From positions 1 through 64,000 of the forward strand of contig JAQWWH010000072.1 of assembly GCA_029255105.1 (NCBI GenBank): a DNA stretch of 64,000 bases. Direction: 5' to 3'. Positions 53,808 to 63,854 of the stretch are shown here, piece by piece. Below the pieces are notes generated by a model, which was given only the letters and a program-made list of their open reading frames with translations, did no database searches and was not told where the DNA came from. The translations under genes and the position numbers were made by a program. The first letter of the stretch is position 1, and each line of letters begins with the position of its first letter. This DNA is from Flavimaricola sp. Its GTDB lineage: Bacteria > Pseudomonadota > Alphaproteobacteria > Rhodobacterales > Rhodobacteraceae.

Positions 53808-53991
53808 GGCGCTCTCCTTGGGGGTGACTCGCCTTCTACTATATCTTGGGTAGGGCGGCGCTGAAAACGCAATATTGGCGTGGCAATCCGGGAACAATGC
53901 CCGCAAGCGCGCCTTCAATCCAGCAAAGTGACGTTGACTTGCTGTCCGCTTGCCGGGATTGTACCGAAAAACTCATCGAGTGAGGGCAGTC

Positions 53992-55071
53992 ATGATCCGT
54001 AAACTTTGCGCCGTGGCCTTGGTCGCCGTGGTCTCCGGCTGCGGGGACGGGCAGCCGTTCTCTGATTTGCAGACGACAGACACGACAACCGATCCGGCCA
54101 CCGATCCGGGAACCACGGATACCACCGGTATCGGAGGCGACGGCACACCGACTGCGACGGCACAACCACCCGGCACCGCAGCCCCCACCCCGGATGCGTC
54201 GATCTTCCGCTACGAGGAATCCAACGACTTGGGCGGCGGATTTGTGCAGGATGTGTCGTACAATGCGACCGACGACACCTTTTCGGTCGACAACCTCGCC
54301 TTTGACGGTTTCAACACCTATACCCGCGACGGTCTCGTCGGAACCCTGTCTAGCCCGGGCAACCCCACGGTATATGCCGTTTACGAAGGCGCTCAAACGG
54401 TCGCGGATTCCCTGACGGGCAATCCCATCGACCAGTTCGATTATCGCGCGATCTACGGCGTCAGCGCCAATACCACTGTCGTCAACGGCGTCACCCTGCC
54501 CCGGTCGCGCTTTGCCATCGTCCGTACCGGTAGCTACGTCGACTATGGCTTTGGCGGTTTCGTTTACGAACGCAATGGCAGCGTTGTCATGCCCAGCACG
54601 GGGCAGGCTATCTACATGGGTGACTATGCCGGTATCCGCGTCTTCCAGAATGCGAGCGGCATCGAATATGTTACTGCCGAGATGGAAATCGCAATCGACT
54701 TCAACGACTTCAATGCCGGCGACGCGGTCCGCGGCCGCATTTCGAACCGCGAGTTCTTTGAAGAGGACGGAACAGCCATCGGTATTGGCACAGGTGCTAA
54801 CCAGCTTCCCGATGCCCCGGTCACCTTTGCAGTCGGCCCGAATTCAACGACGGTCAACGGCGAGATTGCTGGCGAATTGGCAAGCTATACCCTGGACGAC
54901 GCCGGTGCCGAGACCATCTATGAAACGGGCACTTACTACGGAATTATTGGGGGTCCGAATGCGGATGAGGTTGTCGGCATCGTGGTTCTGGAGTCGGCCG
55001 ATCCCCGGACGGACGGCGTTAATGCCCAAGAAACCGGAGGCTTTGTCCTTTACCGTGATCCGCCGACCTGA
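53992..55071 (+). CDS. Surface lipoprotein, TbpB-like (Slam substrate)
   Basis: A 359-residue lipoprotein: signal peptide with lipobox VSGC (Cys17), then a Thr/Asp/Pro-rich linker (TTDTTTDPATDPGTTDTTG) and a beta-rich domain ending with GGFVLYRDPP. The GNPTVYAVYEGAQ and FGGFVYERNG segments fit the transferrin-binding-protein-like beta-barrel fold of Slam-exported lipoproteins. It is immediately followed by the Slam gene. The ligand is unknown; iron or haem binding is only analogy. Confidence 0.75.
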   Translation: MIRKLCAVALVAVVSGCGDGQPFSDLQTTDTTTDPATDPGTTDTTGIGGDGTPTATAQPPGTAAPTPDASIFRYEESNDLGGGFVQDVSYNATDDTFSVDNLAFDGFNTYTRDGLVGTLSSPGNPTVYAVYEGAQTVADSLTGNPIDQFDYRAIYGVSANTTVVNGVTLPRSRFAIVRTGSYVDYGFGGFVYERNGSVVMPSTGQAIYMGDYAGIRVFQNASGIEYVTAEMEIAIDFNDFNAGDAVRGRISNREFFEEDGTAIGIGTGANQLPDAPVTFAVGPNSTTVNGEIAGELASYTLDDAGAETIYETGTYYGIIGGPNADEVVGIVVLESADPRTDGVNAQETGGFVLYRDPPT

Positions 55072-56470
55072 TCGTGTGAAAGGGCTGCTGGCAACGGCGG
55101 CCCTTGTTGCGTTTCTGTTGCCAGCGTCTGTTCAAGCTCAAGCTTCGCTGGTGCTTGATCCGGGTGGCATGCGTGCTCTTGCGGCCGAAAGCCTTCGCGC
55201 CTCCAACTGGTCCGACGCCCGCCGCCTGTCCGGCGCACTCTTGCAACGCGACCCGGAGGATCTGGTTGCTCTGACAATCCTTGCGCAATCCTCGTTCCAA
55301 CTGGGCGATATGGACACCGCCTATGAAGCGGCGGCCAGCATCTACCGCAGCGATGCCCCCGACAGTGAACGATACCAGGCCGCCCGCCTGGCGGCCCTCG
55401 CATCCGCAAATCAGGACAGGTTCACCCTGGGCGAGATCTGGCTGCGCCGGGCTCTCACTGTCGCCCCGAGTGCCGAGGACGCGGCCCAAACCCTCACCGA
55501 TGCGGCCGGTCTGCGACGCGTCAACCCCTGGAGCACGTCGGTCAGCCTGTCTTTCGCCCCCTCAAACAACGTGAACGGCGGTGCTGAATCCAACATCAAC
55601 GTCATCGACGGCGTTCCCATTGTGGGGATCCTGAGCGAGTCCGCGCAAGCGTTGTCCGGCTGGCTGGGCGAGACGGACATCCGTACGACCTACCGGTTCC
55701 GCGAAAGCAACGAGTATCGGACATTCCTGTCGGCCAGGTTCGCGGCCCGTGGTGTGATCCTGTCGCAAGAGTCCAAGGATCGCCTGGAGGCCGACAACGC
55801 CAGGGGATTCAACCAGATCTCAGCGAGCGATTTTTCGACCCGACGCCTGGAATTCTCCATCGGCCATGATCAAGCCGCCCGTCGGGGTGTTTTCGGCCTC
55901 GACCTTTATGGCGGCGGCTATTGGTCAGGCACCGACTACAGCTATTCCTACCTTCGGGCCTCGGGCGACAGGACCGTTGCCGTCACTCAGCAGGTGGCGG
56001 TGAAGGGATCGGCGTTTTATGAACAGCGCTTTGATCCGGACAGCAATGCCCGCGCTGATACGGTCTTTGGCGGGCAGGCAGAGGTCATCAGCCGCCTTCA
56101 GAACGGCGGCCAGCTAAGCGCGACAATCGCCTACAGCGCGCGCGAGAGTGACCTGCTGAACAACGTGTCTGACACATGGACGGCGCATGTCGGATATGCC
56201 CATGGAGATTTGGTCGGTCCAGCACAGCTTAGCGGCTATGCGGGTGTCCAATTATCGGATTTCCCCGACTATGCCGTTGGATTTATCCGTGTTCCCGGCG
56301 GGCGCCAGGATCAACGCATCTTTGCCGCGTTGGAAGCCGCGTTTCCGAACTACAGTTATGCAGGTTTTGCCCCGGTCTTGTCCCTCAACCTCGGTCAGAC
56401 CGAAAGCAATGTTAGCCGGTTCAACCTGGATGACATCGGGATCAAGTTCGGTATCCGGTCCACATTTTGA
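55055..56470 (+). CDS. Surface lipoprotein assembly modifier (Slam, DUF560)
   Basis: An outer-membrane protein that moves lipoproteins to the cell surface. About 471 residues: signal peptide, TPR-like helical repeats (residues about 35-165; SGALLQRDPEDLVALTILAQ), then a 14-strand-type barrel (from STSVSLSFAPSNNVNGG) ending GIKFGIRSTF, all Slam features. The GTG at 55055 has GGAGG 14 nt upstream; the GTG at 55076, 5 nt after the lipoprotein stop, is an alternative. It overlaps its presumed client gene, supporting dedicated partnership. Confidence 0.88.
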   Translation: MIRRPDRVKGLLATAALVAFLLPASVQAQASLVLDPGGMRALAAESLRASNWSDARRLSGALLQRDPEDLVALTILAQSSFQLGDMDTAYEAAASIYRSDAPDSERYQAARLAALASANQDRFTLGEIWLRRALTVAPSAEDAAQTLTDAAGLRRVNPWSTSVSLSFAPSNNVNGGAESNINVIDGVPIVGILSESAQALSGWLGETDIRTTYRFRESNEYRTFLSARFAARGVILSQESKDRLEADNARGFNQISASDFSTRRLEFSIGHDQAARRGVFGLDLYGGGYWSGTDYSYSYLRASGDRTVAVTQQVAVKGSAFYEQRFDPDSNARADTVFGGQAEVISRLQNGGQLSATIAYSARESDLLNNVSDTWTAHVGYAHGDLVGPAQLSGYAGVQLSDFPDYAVGFIRVPGGRQDQRIFAALEAAFPNYSYAGFAPVLSLNLGQTESNVSRFNLDDIGIKFGIRSTF

Positions 56471-56558
56471 TCCGGACTGCTGGGCCATTGCGGGGTGGCC
56501 GCGCCTGATAGGCATGCTAGGTTGATGAGTGAAGAAATCACTACCGAAAGGGCCAGAC

Positions 56559-56987
56559 ATGGCACTCACCTATTTGCACACCATGGTCCGGGTGAAGGAC
56601 CTTGAGGCCTCCAAGGCGTTTTACGAGCTTCTGGGTCTGACTGAGATCCGGCGCCATGACAGCGAAGGCGGCCGGTTCAGCCTGATCTTCATGGCCGCAC
56701 CGGGCCAGGAAGACACCCCAATCGAGCTGACCTATAACTGGGATGGTGACGATGGACTGCCGTCCGACGGGCGGCACTTTGGCCACCTCGCCTATCGTGT
56801 CGATGACATCTACGCCCTTTGCCAAAAACTCATGGACAATGGCGTCGTCATCAATCGCCCGCCGCGCGACGGTCACATGGCGTTTGTGCGGTCGCCCGAC
56901 AATATCTCGATCGAGTTGCTCCAGGCCGGCGAGAGCAAGCCGCCCGCAGAGCCTTGGGCATCGATGCCCAACACCGGGCACTGGTAG
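56559..56987 (+). CDS. gloA: Glyoxalase I-like protein (lactoylglutathione lyase)
   Basis: A 142-residue vicinal-oxygen-chelate protein: HTMVRVKDLEASKAFYELLG, the metal ligands in HTM and FGHLAYRVDD, and the late SPDNISIELLQ glutamate. It matches glyoxalase I, which detoxifies methylglyoxal with glutathione, and fits with gor and GSTs in this genome. The start follows an AAAGG site. Confidence 0.85.
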   Translation: MALTYLHTMVRVKDLEASKAFYELLGLTEIRRHDSEGGRFSLIFMAAPGQEDTPIELTYNWDGDDGLPSDGRHFGHLAYRVDDIYALCQKLMDNGVVINRPPRDGHMAFVRSPDNISIELLQAGESKPPAEPWASMPNTGHW

Positions 56988-56997
56988 GACGCCAGGC

Positions 56998-57708
56998 GTG
57001 CGGTCGGCCGGTCTAGCCCTTCTGTCCGCGCTTCTTGCCGTGACAGCGGGTTCCGCCGATGCGACCTGTCGCCTTGCCCTTGTACTGGCGCTTGACGTGT
57101 CGTCCTCGGTCGATCCGATCGAGGACCGACAACAGCGGATCGGACTGGCAGGGGCCCTGCGGGACCCGCAGGTTCAGGCGGCGTTTCTGGCCTCTCCGGA
57201 TCCGGTTGCCCTTTATGCCTTTGAATGGAGTGGAAAGTTCGATCAGGTCTCCCTGTTGCCAGACTGGATGATGATCGCATCTACCCGCGACCTGGATCAG
57301 GCGGCTGGCCTTATCGCCTCTAGCCCTCGGTCCCGCGAGGACATGCCAACCGCCCTCGGTTCGGCTCTTGGGCATGCGGTGACGATGTTGCGCCGGGGGC
57401 CGAATTGCCCGTTTCGCACCATTGATGTCTCGGCAGATGGGCCGAACAACGAAAGCTTTGGCCCGCAAAGCGCCTATGACGCCTTCCCGTTCGAGGATGT
57501 GACCGTCAACGCGCTCGTGATCCCATCTCAGGGCGACAACAGCATCGTTCGTTACTATCGTGACCATGTGATCCGCGGCCCCGGGTCTTTCGTCGAAATC
57601 GCCCAAGGCTATAGCGACTACGGCCCTGCCATGCGCCGCAAATTATTGGCCGAATTGTCGGTCCAGATGCTTGGCTCCGTTCAAAAGGAAGGTGCGTTAC
57701 CAGGATGA
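56998..57708 (+). CDS. DUF1194 family VWA-like secreted protein (first copy)
   Basis: A 236-residue exported protein, GTG start, signal peptide ending near SADA. The metal-site motif LALDVSSSVDPIED is the MIDAS-like DxSxS of von Willebrand A domains; ALYAFEWSGKFDQV and DVSADGPNNES follow. DUF1194 function is unknown; the VWA fold suggests protein binding in the periplasm. Overlaps the second copy as ATGA. Confidence 0.82.
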   Translation: MRSAGLALLSALLAVTAGSADATCRLALVLALDVSSSVDPIEDRQQRIGLAGALRDPQVQAAFLASPDPVALYAFEWSGKFDQVSLLPDWMMIASTRDLDQAAGLIASSPRSREDMPTALGSALGHAVTMLRRGPNCPFRTIDVSADGPNNESFGPQSAYDAFPFEDVTVNALVIPSQGDNSIVRYYRDHVIRGPGSFVEIAQGYSDYGPAMRRKLLAELSVQMLGSVQKEGALPG

Positions 57709-58448
57709 TGAGATTAGCGGCCCTTTGCATGTTGCTGGCCGGACCGGCCTTGGCCGAGTGTCGGCAGGCCCTCGCCCTTGGGTTGGATGTTTCGGGCTCG
57801 GTCGACGCGCGGGAGTATCGGTTGCAGATCGAAGGGCTTGCCGCCGCGTTGAACGCCCCCGAGGTGCGCGAGGCCCTGCTCGGTCAGCCCGAAGCGCCGG
57901 TGCGCCTGACGGTCTATGAATGGAGCGGTCCTGTCGGGCAGGCTGTCCTTCTGCCCTGGATCGAAATAGACGATAGCGCTGCACTGGATTCAGCCATCAA
58001 CCAATTGCTGGCCTCTCGCCGGCGCAGTGTGGACCTGACCACCGCGATCGGGTCGGCCATTCTGACGGGCTACGATCTTTTGGGTCAACAACCGGACTGC
58101 CTGACCCGGACCCTTGACCTGTCAGGCGACGGACAATCGAACACCGGACCGCGTCCCCAGGATGTGGACGGCGGCAACAGGGCCCAGGGGATCGTGGTCA
58201 ATGGACTCGTCATCGGAGGGTCGGACACCAACGGCGACCTGCGCCTGGCCGAAATCAAGGAACTGTCCTCCTATTACTCGGCCTATGTGATCCGCGGCCT
58301 TGGGTCGTTCGTGGAAACCGCTTTGGGGTTCGAGGACTACGAGACCGCCATGCGGCGCAAGTTATTAAGGGAACTAACGAGCCTTGCCATCGGGCAAACC
58401 ACCCCCCAAAGGGATGCGGTTGTGGTTCTCGTCAAGGCAGACCACTAG
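57705..58448 (+). CDS. DUF1194 family VWA-like secreted protein (second copy)
   Basis: A 247-residue paralogue of its neighbour: signal peptide MMRLAALCMLLAGPALA, MIDAS-like LGLDVSGSVDAREY, VYEWSGPVGQAV, DLSGDGQSN and the shared ending FVETALGFEDYETAMRRKL. Tandem and translationally coupled, so the two probably work together. Function unknown. Confidence 0.85.
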   Translation: MMRLAALCMLLAGPALAECRQALALGLDVSGSVDAREYRLQIEGLAAALNAPEVREALLGQPEAPVRLTVYEWSGPVGQAVLLPWIEIDDSAALDSAINQLLASRRRSVDLTTAIGSAILTGYDLLGQQPDCLTRTLDLSGDGQSNTGPRPQDVDGGNRAQGIVVNGLVIGGSDTNGDLRLAEIKELSSYYSAYVIRGLGSFVETALGFEDYETAMRRKLLRELTSLAIGQTTPQRDAVVVLVKADH

Positions 58449-58486
58449 CTGCACCGGCTATGTCCGGCCCAAAGCCCGCATCGCAC

Positions 58487-58518
58487 AGTATCTGGCCGGA
58501 TTAGTATCTGGCCGGATT
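58487..58518. repeat. 16-bp tandem duplication
   Basis: Two exact copies of AGTATCTGGCCGGATT, the second overlapping the stop codon of the MarR gene. Likely a recent slippage; no function seen. Confidence 0.9.
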
Positions 58519-59026
58519 AGTAGATGTAGCGGATCTGGTCGCTCCAATACCTTTCGACCCGGCGCAGGGATGTCGTGATCTGATCGATGCCGTCCAGGTC
58601 CAGCACACCGCGCGAAATCAGCCCCTCGGAATGGCGAGCAAAAAGTTCGGCCACGATGTCCTTTATCCTGCGTCCCTTTTCGGTCAGCCGGACCCTCACC
58701 GAACGGCGGTCAATCTCGCACCGCTGATGGTGCATGTAGCCGGTTTCGACCAACTTCTTGAGGTTATAGCTGACGTTCGAGCCCTGGTAGTAGCCCCGCG
58801 ACTTCAACTCGCCTGCGGTAACTTCGTTCTCGCCGATGTTGAACAAAAGGAGCGCCTGGACCGCGTTGATCTCAATCACGCCGACCCTTTCGAATTCGTC
58901 CTTGATCACGTCCAGCAGCAGGCGATGTAGCCTTTCGACAAGGTTCAGCGACTCCAGATAGCCCATCATAAAGGCGGCTTGGCTGCCTGCAGAATTGCGG
59001 CGATCAAGGTTCGTATGGACACTCAT
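58517..59026 (-). CDS. MarR family regulator (LdtR-like)
   Basis: A 169-residue MarR-type winged helix: NAVQALLLFNIGENEVTAGE, SNVSYNLKKLVETGYMHHQR and RCEIDRRSVRVRLTEKGRR. The N-terminal LDRRNSAGSQAAFMMGYLES stretch is strongly reminiscent of LdtR, which controls L,D-transpeptidase and stress genes in Rhizobiales. The ATG chosen has GGAG 8 nt upstream. The target is not in view. Confidence 0.85.
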   Translation of the reverse strand: MSVHTNLDRRNSAGSQAAFMMGYLESLNLVERLHRLLLDVIKDEFERVGVIEINAVQALLLFNIGENEVTAGELKSRGYYQGSNVSYNLKKLVETGYMHHQRCEIDRRSVRVRLTEKGRRIKDIVAELFARHSEGLISRGVLDLDGIDQITTSLRRVERYWSDQIRYIY

Positions 59027-59153
59027 CAGCATGCTCCGTCTTGGCGTGTGGACAAAGCAGTGAGGGAAAAAGTCCAAGAGTTGGTTAAGCAGACAGCCCG
59101 CCCGCGCAATTTGCTCAAAGAAACCACAATAACTTTAGACAAATCTCCAAGGC

Positions 59154-59426
59154 TTACCTTGGACGGACGATGCCTTTTGCCCCTTTGGCAATCTGGGCGA
59201 CCATGGCCGCATAGAGGCTGGGCGCCTCGGTCTGACCGTTGACCCAGGCGTAGATATCGTGGTCGTTCTCTTCGAGCAGCTGGTCATAAAGCGCCAGCTC
59301 GTCATCCGACAGCACGGCCAGATGGCGCCCGGCAAAGTCTGACAGGATCAAGTCCATTTCCTTGATGCCCCGGCGCATGGAGCGCATGGCAAGGCGTCGT
59401 TCGGCGGTGTCGCGGCTCTCTGTCAC
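59154..59426 (-). CDS. sdhE: FAD assembly factor SdhE
   Basis: A 90-residue helical protein that helps attach FAD to succinate dehydrogenase. The RGxxE motif is at residues 19-23 (RRGIKEMDLIL), followed by LYDQLLEENDHDIYAWVNG. Its start overlaps the upstream XRE gene as ATGA. No sdh genes are nearby. Confidence 0.92.
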   Translation of the reverse strand: MTESRDTAERRLAMRSMRRGIKEMDLILSDFAGRHLAVLSDDELALYDQLLEENDHDIYAWVNGQTEAPSLYAAMVAQIAKGAKGIVRPR

Positions 59427-59854
59427 AGTCCCTCTTTCATTGACTTTCGCAGACGTTTTTCCAACTGCCCAAGGCGGACGGCATTGGATTCCATCTGGGT
59501 GCGCATTGTCCTGATCTCGGCCAGAAGGGCGAGCATGTCAACGCTTAGCGGCACTTCGTCGTCGGGACCGTCGGGGCCGTCACCGACACCGGTCAAAAGC
59601 CAGCTGAGCGAGACGCCCAGCATTCCGGCCAGCATCTGCAGGCGGTTCGCCCGAGGCTCGGCCAGGTCATCTTCCCAGCGGATCAGGGTGGCAAGCTTGA
59701 TGCCGAGCTTTTCGGCAAGCGACCTTTGGGTCAGTCCAGCGGCTTCTCTCGCTCCGGCTAGCCGGTCTCCGAAGGTGGCTGTTTCTTCAGCATACCAGCC
59801 GCCGCTTCCGTCGGTCTGGTCCTTGGGGCCTCCGTAAGCGTCTGTTTCGGACAT
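59423..59854 (-). CDS. XRE family helix-turn-helix protein
   Basis: A 143-residue regulator: HTH at about residues 28-85 (FGDRLAGAREAAGLTQRSLA, KLGIKLATLIRWEDDLAEPR, ANRLQMLAGMLGVSLSWLL), then a C-terminal coiled-coil-like helix. Start set by an AGGAGG site. Coupled to sdhE; possible regulation of respiration or of the divergent aminotransferase is inferred only. Confidence 0.85.
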   Translation of the reverse strand: MSETDAYGGPKDQTDGSGGWYAEETATFGDRLAGAREAAGLTQRSLAEKLGIKLATLIRWEDDLAEPRANRLQMLAGMLGVSLSWLLTGVGDGPDGPDDEVPLSVDMLALLAEIRTMRTQMESNAVRLGQLEKRLRKSMKEGL

Positions 59855-59915
59855 ATCGTCCTCCTTCTCGCTTGATCGGGTGTAGTGGGGGTCATATGAC
59901 ACGCTCATGCCTTGA

Positions 59916-61142
<1,227 letters not shown>

Positions 61143-61202
61143 CCCGCCTTTCGTGCCCTTGGCCACGGGCCTGCAAAATCGGCATGATCCACGCTTGCTG
61201 CT

Positions 61203-61231
61203 TTGACAGGTGCAAGCGGGGCCAATAAAGT
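61203..61231 (+). promoter_or_regulatory. Candidate sigma-70 promoter
   Basis: TTGACA, a 17-bp spacer and TAAAGT lie 33 bp before the chosen start of the gene at 61264. The -35 is perfect; the -10 is 4/6. Confidence 0.55.
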
Positions 61232-61263
61232 ACTCGTGACTGTTTTTAGAGTGTTTGAGCCCC

Positions 61264-61677
61264 GTGTCAGATCTACCGCAATATTACTTTCGCATTCGCG
61301 AAAACGGGGCCGCCGTATTTCGGGTGGATACCGAGAACCGTCAGCGTCGGATCGAGATGGACCAGATCGCGGTGATCAACGTCCGCAATGGCGATATCAA
61401 ACCTCAGGGCGATACCATCCTGTCAGAGGCAGACCTTGCCACGATCAAGGACTGGCTGGAACGCCGGGTCGCCCTGCTGGCCGCTCGCGACATCGACGAT
61501 ATTCACCGGGCAGTCGACTACCTGAACCTGACGACACAGTGGGTTCAGTCGAAGGCTAGCGATGAGCAGCTTGAGGATGTGACAGACGCCCTTTTGCTGG
61601 CCATGCATGACCTCCGCTCGGTGCTGGTGCGCAAGAAGGCTGATCGTTTGACAAAGGGCGATCAGGCCGCCGAATAG
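61264..61677 (+). CDS. Conserved hypothetical protein
   Basis: A 137-residue soluble protein with GTG start (MSDLPQYYFRIRENGAAVFR). It contains charged helices (LERRVALLAARDIDDIHRAV, QLEDVTDALLLAMHDLRSVL) and no signal peptide. I recognise similar sequences in Rhodobacterales without a known function. A TTG three codons upstream is an alternative start. Confidence 0.75.
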   Translation: MSDLPQYYFRIRENGAAVFRVDTENRQRRIEMDQIAVINVRNGDIKPQGDTILSEADLATIKDWLERRVALLAARDIDDIHRAVDYLNLTTQWVQSKASDEQLEDVTDALLLAMHDLRSVLVRKKADRLTKGDQAAE

Positions 61678-61683
61678 TCAGCG

Positions 61684-63066
61684 TCAGCCGTGCTTGAGGC
61701 TGATCCTCACGGAATGGCCCCAGAACCTCACCATAAGCAAAAGCGACGCGACCGACAGCCCGACCACAAGGCCAAGCCAGACCCCGACAGCCCCAAAGCC
61801 AAAGGCGAACCCTAACAAGTAGCTTGAGGGCATCCCGACCACCCAATAGCTGATCACCGCCATGCCGAACGGCACGGCTGTATCCTGCACACCGCGCAAC
61901 AGGCCCAGCGCCATGACCTGCGCCGCGTCCACCAGTTGAAACAGGGCCGCCATCGCCAAAAGCCCAACCCCAACGACAATCAACCCATCCCGCGCCGGTT
62001 CAGTCGGGTCGATGAAGGCTGATACCAGCACCTCGGGAAAGCTCAGAAACACGGCAACTGTGACGGCGGCGAAGGTCAGCGACACCATGATCGCGGTGAT
62101 GCCACCGCGCCGCAGGGCAAGCTCATCCCGCCGCCCCAGCGCCGTGCCGGCCCGGATTGTTGCGGCCTGGCTCATCCCGAGGTGAAACATGAACGTCATG
62201 GAGGCCAGCTGAATGGCGATCCCATGGGCTGCCAGTTCCAGTGGCCCGATCCAGCCGACAAGGACAGCGCTGGCCGAAAACAGCGACCCTTCGGCAAGGG
62301 AGGTCAGCCCGATAGGAAGACCGATCCGGGCCACCTGCCCCATGATCTGACCGTCGCTTTTCCACCAGCGCTGGTACAGGCGGTATTCCGGCAAGGCGAT
62401 CTGGATGTAGACCCCGATCGCCAGCATCGCCAGAACGTTCATCATCACCGAGGCCGTGGCCGCCCCCCGGATACCCATTTCCGGCGCGCCCCAGTTTCCA
62501 AAGATCAGGGCGTAGTTGATGATTGCGTTCAGGACGAGGCTGATAAGGGTGATCCAGAGGATCACCTTGGTCTTTTCCAACGCGGACAGGAACGACCGCA
62601 ACGCTTGCGCCGCCATTGCCGGGATCAGCCCCCAGGCGGCAATCGTCAGATAGTCGCCTGCCAGCGCCGAAACTTCCGGGTCCTGACCGATGGCCAGAAA
62701 GATCGCCTCTCCGTACAGTAGCGGGATCAGGGCGACGCAGGTGTAAAGGATTGACAGCCACAGCCCCATCCGCGTCACGCGCCGGGCCCGGACCTCATCA
62801 CCTTCGGCGGCGGCGGCGGCGACCATTGGCATGACGGCATTGGCAAAGCCCGCCCCAAGGATAAATGTGATGAACCAGAAGGTTGTGGCCAGAACCGCCG
62901 CGGCAAGCGAGGTGACGTCGTACCAGCCCAGCATCACCGTGTCGGTCAGATTGATCAGGTATTGCGCCAGCGACGAGCCGACAAGCGGCATGCCCAGAAC
63001 CAGAATGGCCCGGAAGTGCTGTTTGTAGGTAACCGCAGGGGGCCGAGAGGTGGTGCGTGACGTCAT
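61684..63066 (-). CDS. MATE family multidrug exporter (NorM-like)
   Basis: A 460-residue inner-membrane protein with 12 predicted helices in two halves. Early LGMPLVGSSLAQYLINLTDT, the GAGFANAVMPMVAAA stretch and the second-half LASMTFMFHLGMSQAATIRAG are MATE features. Probably exports cationic drugs or metabolites by sodium or proton exchange. Converges with the small gene ending at 61677. Confidence 0.9.
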   Translation of the reverse strand: MTSRTTSRPPAVTYKQHFRAILVLGMPLVGSSLAQYLINLTDTVMLGWYDVTSLAAAVLATTFWFITFILGAGFANAVMPMVAAAAAEGDEVRARRVTRMGLWLSILYTCVALIPLLYGEAIFLAIGQDPEVSALAGDYLTIAAWGLIPAMAAQALRSFLSALEKTKVILWITLISLVLNAIINYALIFGNWGAPEMGIRGAATASVMMNVLAMLAIGVYIQIALPEYRLYQRWWKSDGQIMGQVARIGLPIGLTSLAEGSLFSASAVLVGWIGPLELAAHGIAIQLASMTFMFHLGMSQAATIRAGTALGRRDELALRRGGITAIMVSLTFAAVTVAVFLSFPEVLVSAFIDPTEPARDGLIVVGVGLLAMAALFQLVDAAQVMALGLLRGVQDTAVPFGMAVISYWVVGMPSSYLLGFAFGFGAVGVWLGLVVGLSVASLLLMVRFWGHSVRISLKHG

Positions 63067-63093
63067 GGCTGCCTCTTAAGGCGGCACAGCTTC

Positions 63094-63135
63094 CCAGTCC
63101 AGATGTGCCAGTCCAGATGTACCAGTCCAGATGAG
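63094..63135. repeat. 14-bp tandem repeat in the MATE-DUF2461 gap
   Basis: Three copies of CCAGTCCAGATG plus two variable bases (TG, TA, AG), followed by a partial fourth (CCAGATG). It lies upstream of the MATE gene and could alter promoter spacing if copy number varies. Confidence 0.9.
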
Positions 63136-63212
63136 CGGCCAGATGTTGCGACAGTGGACAGCCGTTGCAAGAGGCCGCATGATCGGCTCTGTCCACGCCG
63201 GAGCAGAAAACA

Positions 63213-63854
63213 ATGTCCGAATTTGATACCCTTGTGCAGGATGCCCAGGCCTTCTGCGCAACCCTTGCTACCAATAATAACAAAGGCTGGTGGGACGCGA
63301 ACAAGGCGACCTATGACGCCAAGCTCAAACGCCCTGCCCTTGCCCTGCTCGAGGCGATGACAGCCCCCCTCAAAGAGGTGACGGGCCACGACGCGACGCC
63401 AAAACTGTTCCGCCCCTACCGCGATGTCCGCTTTTCCAAGGACAAGACCCCGTATCAGACCCATCTGCACATGATGTGGTCGCTGGATGCCGGGGGTCGG
63501 CAGGATCCAGTCATCTTCTTTGGGATCGATATCGACAGCGTCACCTTTGGCGGCGGGGTCGTCAGCTTTGACAAAGAGGTTCTGGCCGACTGGCGCAAGA
63601 TGATCGATCTGGACGGTGACAGGATCGGCACGATCCTTGGAACTGCAGAAGCGCAGGGCTTTGGCTATTATGGCGAGGCGCTCAAACGGGTGCCGCCACC
63701 CTTTCCCAAGAACCATCCGCAGGCGGAACACCTCAAACGAAAGGGGCTGGTCCTGACACGTCCGCTTGCCAGTTCCGGCCCGCTTACCGACCGGATTACG
63801 GCCGGAGTTGGGGACTTGGTGCCGGTGCTGAAGATGCTGGACAGCGTGCTTTAA
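63213..63854 (+). CDS. DUF2461 (TIGR02453) family protein
   Basis: A 213-residue protein starting MSEFDTLVQDAQAFCATLAT with the family segments NNNKGWWDANKATYD, FRPYRDVRFSKDKTPYQTHL and the final basic region. Function unknown. Its last 4 bp overlap the end of the convergent gene. Confidence 0.88.
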   Translation: MSEFDTLVQDAQAFCATLATNNNKGWWDANKATYDAKLKRPALALLEAMTAPLKEVTGHDATPKLFRPYRDVRFSKDKTPYQTHLHMMWSLDAGGRQDPVIFFGIDIDSVTFGGGVVSFDKEVLADWRKMIDLDGDRIGTILGTAEAQGFGYYGEALKRVPPPFPKNHPQAEHLKRKGLVLTRPLASSGPLTDRITAGVGDLVPVLKMLDSVL

